The position numbers and the translations under genes are program-made. A DNA stretch of 64,000 nucleotides from Rhodamnia argentea (Eukaryota; Streptophyta; Magnoliopsida; Myrtales; Myrtaceae). Positions 55,414 to 64,000 of this stretch are shown piece by piece. How positions within the stretch are numbered: position 1 is the stretch's first letter; each line of letters begins with the position of its first letter. Location: contig NC_063160.1 in assembly GCF_020921035.1 (NCBI RefSeq), forward strand, positions 20,805,595 to 20,869,594, read 5' to 3'. The notes beneath the pieces were generated by a model. That model ran no database searches. It was not told the origin of the DNA and saw nothing but the letters and a program-made list of their open reading frames with translations.

Positions 55414-58400
55414 ACCCGTTTGCACAGTATTTCTATTTACTCCGGAAATGATTGATTTTTACAAAACATATGGTCGAATTGATCAATTAATAAAAATGAT
55501 TGATCGATGTATTTTGAATATGTCGAACAAAATCATCTCGGGACTCATTAATTATGAGAAATTTTGAACCTTTTAATCACTTGATGAGTTTATCAAAGGA
55601 TTAGGCATCTTCCTCTTTTTCTTTTTTCTGTTTTTAATTTTTTTAACTTTGCACCACGTGTTATAGATGCCTTCAAATTTCTTTTCAAAATGATATTGTA
55701 GGTGAAGATGACCATCAATTATGTGGTTATAGCTACCCTTAATCACACTATAATGATACGAAGCACCTAGAAAAGCCAATTTCCTAAATACAAGCCAGCG
55801 TCCATCGTCGTAATAAAACATAAAATGAAACATGAACAATTATCTAACTTGCTCAGGTATGTTAACATCGCACAATCATCGAAACTTAATATGTTATGAT
55901 TATTCGGCCTATCAATTGCTCTTTTCTATCTGTGGACAACATAACGTTTTATTTCCCTTTCCAATTCACGGAATTGCAAGAAATCGCATTTTCCACAAGT
56001 TGTCTTTAAAAACAAAAAAAAAAAAAAAAAATTAGGTGGGGGCACGTAATACATGGCATTCGTCCTAATTGGGTTGCTTAAAAGACAAACCGAAGGTCCA
56101 ATAATTGCAACGTAATCGGAATTCGTGGGGGCAATATCGGTAAATAGCGGCGGAAACGAAGGGCCAAAAGGAGCGTCGAAAAAAGCTGCCTAGGATCAGA
56201 GGAACAGAACAGGAAAACAGGAACAGGGAGCGAAATCTAACTGCGTTTGCAGAGGAGGGGTGCGGGGGGGGAAAAGATGACACACGGGGATTCGCGAAAA
56301 GGACAAATTTCGACGGCTTAGATTAATCGGAACGCGCTGCGATTGGTGGATAGGCGTGGAAAGCCAAAAGGGCGAATTTAAGGAGATTTTTTTATTATTG
56401 TTTTATTTTAAAGAGGAGAGGGGAAGGGGAAATAGGAAAATGTTTCTGACACGACAGACCTGAAACCTGCCCTGACTAGGCAATGCTACTGTCGTTAGCA
56501 TTATCCCTGCGATCAGGTGGGTCATTTGGCTCGTAATGACCATAATTAATTGTGATAATCTTGTTTATGTGCGTTTCTTCCATGACTTTCACAAGTCATT
56601 TGATACTCCCCCTTTCTCTGTTTCGTAAAACATTTCTTTTTTCTTTTTTTTTTCTGGACGCTCTTGGAGAGGAATTCTTTTTTCGTAATTTTGAAGCTTT
56701 TTTAAGATTTGGTCAAACTTTTTTTGTTTTAAATTTCGACGATAAAGCACTTTTTTTTTTTGTTTTTGCCGAAGCGTAAATAAGCATTCCCTCGATGATT
56801 TCTTTTGCGAGTCTCAGTATTTCTTTTTTGTTTTTGAATTTGACGGGTTTTTCTCTAAAGAATACTTGGATATTTGCTCATTCTTGTGAGTTATTGTAAT
56901 TATTTTTTTATCAAGGGCTTTCCACAAAAACCAACCATTGAGTAGATATGAAGAAAAGTTAATAAGCATCCAATACCACGAACAATATCAAGTTAGTTTC
57001 GTCAATTTTGGACAATGTTGGAGTTAAAAGTCAAAGAACCTATGTTTGCAATTTCGCATCATCTCTACTTGGCTACTCAAAAGATTTCTTTGAACTCGAT
57101 TAATGTAAAGTCAATGCACATTACAGATCCAAAGGTGCTCTACACAAGCTAGATGCACGCGGCGGTTTTTGCAAAAGACTCTAAACCCTTCATTAATTTT
57201 TCGAGAAAAGAAATCATCCATATTATTTTACCTCGCCAGTTCACCTTTCCGAATCGTTGATCATTTGAGGATGCCTCTGCTCGACATACTACTATCGAAC
57301 CTCTTCCAATTTCGTTCTACTTTCGATTTCTTCGACCATGAAAGAAGAAGTCTACGATTCTATTTTGTACACGCAAATATATAACAACAAACAATCCGTA
57401 TGTGCAGTGAAATAGAAGGGAACATCAAGAAAACCCAGCATGGGACAATAAGTGCTGTTGAATAAAAAGACTAAAGGTATCTTTAAATTGTCGCCATTAG
57501 CAGTAGAAGAGGATATTAAAGAGTGTCATTGCGTTTTGTGAATTTCCAGACAACGAGATTTTTCACCATTCATTTTATGGCTAAACAAAGTAATAAACAT
57601 TAAATCGAGATAGTAAGCGAATAGTCAAACCTTTCTCGAAAGTCCTTATGTCCCACAAAAGAGAACAAATCAAGAAGTCCAGGGAAGCAACGTTGTCCAT
57701 ATATTATACAACCCACATCAATATCAACCATTTTCAAAAGTTTGAAAAAATATGTTAGTTGAGCCAGCCTTTTACTCCAAACTCTCTGTAAGTTAATTGC
57801 CCATGGGGGCCAATTAGGTGCGCTCGGGGCCGGCACTTAGAATTAAGACAAAGCAAGAACAGCAATATCCCCGAAATACCATTTATTATTTAATTATACC
57901 TGTTTGCCAAAATTTATAAGCACACAACAAATCAGAACAAAACATAGTATAAGTGCGATGAGGTTGCCAGCTGTGAGTTAATACGCGTAGGCAGTCGGTA
58001 ATGAAGAGATTAATAATTGGTTAGGGATCGACAAATCTTTTCTTAATCCGTCCAATGGATTAGCAGCACATGACGGAGGCGCGGGGGACACGTGGCGAGA
58101 GGTGATTGCTGGGATTGAGAAGGTTGGGGGTTCGAGACAGACCGAACAAACAAAAATAGCGTTTTTTTTTTGGGTTGTTTTTTGGCCTTTCGTGCGATTA
58201 ATCAAACTTTGGCGGGACCCACACGTTGCGCTAAGGAAGATTTCAGGAACCAGCAGACGATAATAGGAAAGCTGATCCCGAGGGGAGGGTGTGGAAATGG
58301 AATGGAAATGCCCGTCTGGGACGCGTCATCGTGACGTGGGACGAGGAGGGGAGGGCCCCACAAAGGGCATCGCGGTTCGTGTCGCTGGATTGCTTGTGCA

Positions 58401-59963
58401 GAAACATGCCTCTCGCGGAGAGGGAAACGTTTGTGCAGACGTCAGGTAAGCGTTCGAGATTAATTCCCGAAAACAATACACTAAGTACGTTCAAATTTAC
58501 AACATTACTTATTTATTCGATAAAGAAAAGGGAATTACGAATTATTATTATTTTTAAATGAAAGAGTCGTACTCAACAGTTAATAAGGCTTTATTTTATT
58601 ACTCGATGTGTTGAAAATGTCTAACATATTGCCTGATAAAGTTTCGATTACGTAATTCGTTTTTAATACTCCAAATCTTGCATTACGAAATGCGAGTCTG
58701 ACTTCAATCTGAGCAAAGGTAACTTTCTTAAGACCATTGTTAGCCGTGTCGGATTTATGTTTCTTTCGACTCTTTTACCCATCCAAATCGGAATATAGTT
58801 CTAATGCCGTTATAAGTCGTTTTATGTTTGGCTTAAAAAGCAAAAAAAAAGTTGGTACAGAGTTAGGATCGACTGAAGATGGGATTTATTTTAAGGGAAT
58901 TGGCCTAAATTATCACATAGACTCGGATTCGTATAAATCGGATGGATCTCAATCGTCAATCAATCAAGTCCCGTCCAATCTCGATGATCCAACAATCGGA
59001 CGGCTGGGATCAGAACAGCCCGTCCGAGTTTTAGTCCAGGCAAGTCCTTTTTCCCCAGGATGGGTTTCCACGTCCACGAGACGCTCGTGCTCTGGGTTGT
59101 TTGCTATTGCTATTGCTATTTAAAACACTTGTCCCATTCTAGGCTCCGCAACCATTTCCCGTGGGGCGCAGGCTTTTTCATATTTTGGAGAAGGAAAAGG
59201 ACACTCAGACAAGGCTGCCAGGCCTATGTCTTCGGTTCCTGTTCTTTTGACCGCCTTCCATGCTGTGAAGCCTGGATTCCCTCGCAGATGATTCAGGGCA
59301 AAAAGGGGCAAAACCATTTAGTACTGGTATAATTCATTTCATGCACAGAGAGTTTTGATGCACATCGGATGCAGCAAAAGCCCAATACCTATCGTCGAGG
59401 GAAATCGCCAAGGAAAAGTTTTACTCCGAGCCGGTCAACGAATTCCGTTGTACCCGATTTTAATCGAAGGTTTAAGCCTTTGTAAGACAATTAAACCATA
59501 TTAATCGTTTCACATCGAACAACAGGCAGGCATAACGTGGGATTTCTTTCATTCGACAGCCCACCACACGTCTAACTCAACCCTTGCATTACATTTTTTG
59601 GCTCATAAAAGGACACTGCAAGAGCCAGTTGTCTTTTCGCGAGCCATTCGAGCTTAACCATTTCTCGTTTCTCCTCCTATTGATCTAGCTTTTGGTTGTT
59701 GCGAGTTCGCCACATCGTTCTCCTAAGCCAGTTCTCCACTTTTAGGAAATTGCCCGGCCTAGAATCCAATCCAGCATATGTTGCACGACCCGTGTTTAAA
59801 CCATTAAACAAACACCCGTCCACGAAGTGAAATCGTCCAAGAGGTAGGTTACATGATCCCAACATCCATTTGAAATCATCAATCCGCCGAATGCTACTTC
59901 ATACATGTAACGCAAATTGAATTCATCTGATCGAATCCCGCAGACCCAATTGGCACATAGCAC
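55414..59963. other. Gene-poor spacer left of the epoxide hydrolase
   Basis: No gene is recognised. A poly-A run lies at about 56011-56031. GC-richer patches occur at 56040-56360, 58060-58110 and 58240-58450, without a convincing coding frame. GCTATT is repeated three times at about 59103-59120. The last ~200 bases may hold the 3' UTR of the minus-strand hydrolase. Confidence 0.3.
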
Positions 59964-61765
59964 TCAATTCCCAGATCTCTTCCCGAAGAAGGACAGAATC
60001 TCAGCGCTGACTAGCTCAGCCCTCTCCTGCTGGATGAAATGGTGGCCATCAATGACCAGAACCTGAAGACCAGGTACAAGACCCTTGAGGAATTCACTCT
60101 CTATGTAACTTTTGGTCCCAAATGATTGGAACCCGACATCCTTATCCCCGGTAATGAGTTTCGTGGGGACGGTTATCTTTGCCCCCTGCCACGGCCCAAG
60201 CAGCTCCCAATTCCTGCATTCGATGCAGGTGTGAGTCTCCGCCGCTCTGAGAAATTAAAATCTGATCGGCAAGTAGTGAATTCAAAGGAGGAAATTGAAA
60301 AGAAACTCTGGGCAAGCGAGACCGTCACAAATTGTGCCTGCCAGTTCTTGCTGGGATCGATCGTGCTTGTCTTCACAGTCCGTAGGGCATGTTCTATTGT
60401 TCAGTCAAAGCAGATGAATGCATTTACTTGGCAATGGAATCTTCATAAATGAGAGAAACAACATGGTTCTGGCACGGCAGACATGTATTGTAAAGGACCA
60501 TAATGAGGCATGTGTGCGAAAAAGCTTATCCTAGATATCGCTTTTCATAACCTTTTCCAATCGTCAAATCTCTGCTTTTTCGTTTCCAATATGGTTGTAC
60601 TGACTGGCGGTTTTGATCCGAGTTACCTGTCCATGGCACGGTAGTAGTTCAATGCCCCGGTGAAACCAGAGCTCCGGAACTTCTCTGCCTTGTACTGGAG
60701 CTCCTCTTCGGTGGTCCACGATGGCCAAGAATCTGGGGTCTCCAGGAAATCGATGATCTCGATGCCCCGTGGAGCAGCCAGAAGATCGGGACCATTCACC
60801 AGTAAGAACTTCTTCAGTACCGTCAAACAGTCATACTTGGCAAACGACTTCTCAGCTCTCCCTGGTTCCTGCATTAACCGCAACAAAGAGAAACAAGAAA
60901 TGCAAATTCTGAGTGCTGTACAACTTTGCCCAAACCATGCTTTAATAATCGGCGACTCCTCACTTCAGATACCATAGCGAAGCTCAATTTTAGACATTTT
61001 TACGTACCTGAAACTGAGTAATGTAGAACCCGTCGCCAAACTTTTCGGCCATGTATTCAACCGGCTTTGATTGCGGGGACCGTGGTCGATAAGGCACGCT
61101 CAAGTTAACGAGCGCTTTGACTTTATCCGGCCTGAGGAGGCAAAGGTGCCATGCTACTTCTGCGCCCCAGTCATGACCCACCACATACGCCTATTGAACA
61201 AACCAATTCTTATTTCATCAGCTTTTTTTGACAGAAGCATGAACACACCATAGAAGCATGAGCTTACAGGTTCAGAACCAAACGATTTAGGTTATGTCCG
61301 CATTTGCTGTGAAAAAAAAAGAAAAAAACATGTACTTGTAAACCTTAACAGTATACCTTCTGCAAACAAGAAGCTTTCCTGGCCGGGAATACCCTGCAGA
61401 CTCATAATTACCTCACTCTGTAGCAAACCACATGAAGAGTACAAATACTAGTTCTCACCGAATTAGTACGCGATGGGACGCACCTGATCTTGACCGAGGG
61501 CGTCGATAAGGCCAACCAAGTCGCCGACCAGGTGGAGGATGGTGTACGATGCAGGGTCGGCGGGGCAGTCCGAGTCCCCGTAGCCCCTCATGTCGGGCGC
61601 AACGACGCGGTACCCGTGTTCGGCCAAGCGATGGATCTGGTGCTTCCATGTGGACCAGATCTCGGGGAAGCCATGGATGAGCAGAGCCAGAGGTCCATCT
61701 CCTTTCTCCGCTATGTGCATCCATATTCCATTCGTTCGGACTCTTCTGTGAGTTATGTCAGCCAT
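59964..61765 (-). CDS. Soluble epoxide hydrolase (alpha/beta-hydrolase), 318 residues, 4 exons
   Basis: Exons on the minus strand: 61765-61484, 61190-61008, 60868-60627, 60213-59964. All are GT-AG with matching phases. The start is the ATG of [13 protein letters not shown]; the frame is open upstream but has no earlier ATG. The alpha/beta-hydrolase fold shows HGFPE (residues 31-35, oxyanion hole) and GHDWG with nucleophile Asp101. Lid tyrosines that polarise the epoxide are likely Tyr150 (GFYITQ) and Tyr230 or 231 (NYYRAM). Acidic Asp261 (GDKDVGF) and base His294 (DGHHFIQQE) complete the triad. Length and plan match plant cytosolic sEH enzymes, which convert fatty-acid epoxides to diols in cutin synthesis and stress signalling. 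No signal peptide or peroxisomal tail (end RSGN) is seen. It diverges from the RNA-binding gene at 62066. Confidence 0.93.
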
Positions 61766-62065
61766 GTCCGTGGCTTCGTGCTTTCTTTCCTGTGACCGGT
61801 TCCCTGCTGTATATGCATCATTGAAAGCGGTCAACTCTGGCGTTCGGATGTTTCGACCAATCGGTTAAGCCCAACCCAAACTTCTAATTCTTTTCTCCAT
61901 CTCTATTCGGGTCGAATCGGCGGCCCAAATCCAAATTGCATAAAACCCGAACCCGCCTCGTTCATAACAATAACGAGGACATATAACCCGACCTCCCTCC
62001 CTCCATGTCCGGACGTTAAACCCTGGCACTTCGGGTGGGTTTGCTTTCCTCAACGAAGGAGAGAG
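61766..62065. promoter_or_regulatory. Shared divergent promoter, epoxide hydrolase / RBM28-like gene
   Basis: Only 300 bases separate the two start codons. Site II-type motifs AGCCCA (61868-61873) and GGCCCA (61922-61927) and a telo-box-like AAACCCTGG (about 62019-62027) fit promoters of ribosome-biogenesis and growth genes, thus mostly the RBM28-like gene. No clear TATA box is seen on either strand. Confidence 0.5.
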
Positions 62066-64000
62066 ATGGGGAAGAACAAGCGAACCAAAGATGGAGCTCC
62101 CGGCGCTCACTCTCCTTCCACCGTCTTCGTCTCCAACTTACCTTATTCCTTCACCAACGCTCAGGTACTCCCTCTCCCCTCTCGTCCCTCCGGGAAGATG
62201 TTTACTGTCGGTCCCTTTTCGTGCGTCATCGCGTGTTGTCGGAGTGAGGACCGCTTTTAATCGCGGCTCTCTGTTTCGATCTTTCAGCTCGAGGAGGCAT
62301 TCAGCGAGGTCGGTCCGGTCAGGCGCTGTTTCATGGTGACCAAGAAAGGTGAGGGAATGCTATGTTTGCTTTGTGGCGTGCTTGCGTGAGCGCTTTCGTT
62401 TTTCGCGTGTTGAGTGTGTACTGGCGAGAGGATTTGGTGACTCGTTTCTCATTGCAGGTTCCAATGAGCATCGAGGTTTCGGCTTTGTTCAATTGTGAGT
62501 CCCCAGAGCGACCTTCCTTAGAAAGAGTTGATATATTGATTATTGGATGTTGACTGCGGCATAGTATGATAGCTGAATCTTCATGCCCTAGAATTTGTTG
62601 TGTTTCTTCAATTTATTCACGTGCTCTGTCGTTATCCTGTCATTTCCTTTATATATCTCCCGGATGTGGAAAGGATGCGGACTAGCATGATTTAGCAAGC
62701 TAACATGGTGTGGTAGCTTAGTTGAACACGAGGAATTTAAGATCCATTCTAATGCAATTACTGCACCGTTTTCTGTAATTCTGCATATTCGCATAGCTCT
62801 TGTGATTCTAAATGCTGATGAGCTCTCTTTGCAATTTAGTTACTCTTCCAGTCTGGGTTGCCAGTTTACCACTATCTTCCCTATTAAGTACAGTTCACAG
62901 ATATGAAGTAATTATATTGGCTGATCTAAAGTTAAAAATTTCAAGTCTTGGACTTCAGAACTGGTTCGTGATTTGTGCTTGGTAAAATTTTGTATGATTT
63001 TGGCTGTCATACTATGATTGGCAACATGAATTGGGAACAAGAGAGATAGTTATTCTAAGGTTCAAATGAGAATCGTGACGTGTATATCAACTTTGTAAAG
63101 CTCAAACATAGGAAGAGATGAGACTTCGCTGCTTTATAATTGAAGAAAATGCATGTTGATATATTCATGTTTGAAAAAGAACTGTACAAAACCTGCCTAA
63201 TGCTTCCAGACCAGAAAGTTTGCAGTTTTCTTTCATGCATGTATAGATAGCCCTGATTTATGTACAAACTGAACATGCCTTAAATAATGACGTGACTAGA
63301 CATTTTGTAGTTTTAGTGCTCTTTGATGCACTTTGATAGTTTCTGATGCAGATTTGAAAACCTAATTGATAAAAATGTTAATGCAAAAATTACAAAATAC
63401 TGCTTTACCATTTGCCAAATTGCCAGTGTCATGTCGTTACATCTATTACGAAATAGCAGTAGTTAATGTGCCGTGCTCTCTCTATTCTAGGGAGGATTTT
63501 TTGTTTGCAGACCATATTCTGGTAATTTAGTAACCATATGTTAATTTCATCTGGGCCATTTAGAATCGCAAATTCTTTGTTCGGATGGATTTCTGTTTAT
63601 ATGCTGGAATCATTACCTCTTTGTTTAACTTTTGTAATGTACATAAATTAATCAATTATTGCTCTACTCCGGTGCTGACTATTTCCCGAAGGCTGACATT
63701 GTCTACACGTATTATATGTTTATCACTGCCTTATTATAGTGCTGTTGCTGAAGACGCAAACCGTGCTATTGAGAGCAAGAATGGTTCGTTGATTGGGGGT
63801 CGTAAAATCGGAGTAAAACATGCTATGCATCGGGCTCCCCTCGAACAGCGTCGAGCGCAAGTCATTCAAGGTTGATGTGCTACTGCCCTTATTGTAATAT
63901 AAGCACCCTGCATTTGATGTGCTCATTCCTATTCGTTGGTTTTCTCAGATGATGCTGTGGAATCAAAAAAAGCCAAGGATAGTAAATCTCACAGGACAAT
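62066..64000 (+). CDS. RBM28/Nop4-like RNA-binding protein, 5' part (cut by window edge)
   Basis: Exons seen: 62066-62164, 62288-62348, 62458-62494, 63740-63870 and 63949 onward, running off the right edge. All junctions are GT-AG and the frame is continuous. The first RRM is spread over four exons: RNP2 VFVSNLPYS, then LEEAFSEVGPVRRCFMVTKK, RNP1 HRGFGFVQF, and AVAEDANRAIESKNGS with IGVKHAMHRAPLEQRR. The next stretch is Lys-rich (ESKKAKDSKSHR). Yeast Nop4 and human RBM28 have this start and act in the nucleolus on 60S ribosomal subunit assembly; plants have one such gene with several RRMs. Intron 3 is large (1245 bases). The rest of the gene is outside the window, so further RRMs cannot be confirmed. 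Confidence 0.85.

Noticed and set aside
58128..58145. GGTTCGAGAC, possible tRNA T-arm
   Set aside because: No matching acceptor, D-arm or anticodon arm could be found around it.
61766..61834. Upstream extension of the epoxide hydrolase frame
   Set aside because: No ATG in the extension; MADITHRRV at 61765 fits the usual protein start and length.

Overview
The window is plant nuclear DNA, most likely from a woody eudicot. The genes have GT-AG introns, the families are plant-specific (SEC14-nodulin, DYW-class PPR, S1 bZIP with a sucrose-control uORF, CIF peptide, dehydrin, BELL homeodomain), and the spacers are AT-rich and packed with non-autonomous transposons. The style of repeats would fit Myrtales, but that is a guess; the species cannot be fixed from the sequence alone.

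Layout. 0.7-2.2 kb (+): BCS1-type AAA-ATPase, 2 exons. 4.4-8.9 kb (+): SEC14-like lipid-transfer protein with a C-terminal basic tail, 14 exons. 9-15.4 kb: a decayed tandem copy of the SEC14 locus in which the leader is joined to the 3' flank with the whole coding region missing, later split by a 3.2-kb solo LTR (10937-14149, TSD TATCT). 15.6-21.8 kb: gene-free, with several inverted-repeat elements. 21.8-23.1 kb (+): S1-group bZIP factor with a 41-codon sucrose-control uORF. 23-33.4 kb: gene-free, with several transposons and a G-rich minisatellite. 33.5-35.2 kb (-): intronless DYW-class PPR protein. 36.9-37.5 kb: intact TRIM retrotransposon (TSD GTTCA). 38.6-39.5 kb (+): small CIF-type sulfated peptide gene in three short exons. 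39.5-43.4 kb: MITE cluster. 43.6-45.0 kb (+): Y3SK2 dehydrin. 46.9-50.6 kb (-): BEL1-like homeodomain gene, with its leader reaching about 52.2 kb. 52.5-59.9 kb: gene-poor. 60.0-61.8 kb (-): soluble epoxide hydrolase. 62.1 kb to the right edge (+): first exons of an RBM28/Nop4-type RNA-binding protein, divergent from the hydrolase across a 300-bp spacer.

The genes form no operon or metabolic cluster. Several belong to stress, sugar or nutrient signalling (dehydrin, bZIP, CIF peptide, AAA-ATPase), but this looks like ordinary neighbourhood rather than a module. The most informative structures are the SEC14 duplication relic, the solo LTR with its own ORF and minisatellites, the uORF, and the CIF gene, which is easy to miss because its exons are 59-132 bp. 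No bacterial, viral or CRISPR-like system was seen. All exon boundaries were read by eye from splice consensus and reading frame, without transcript evidence.
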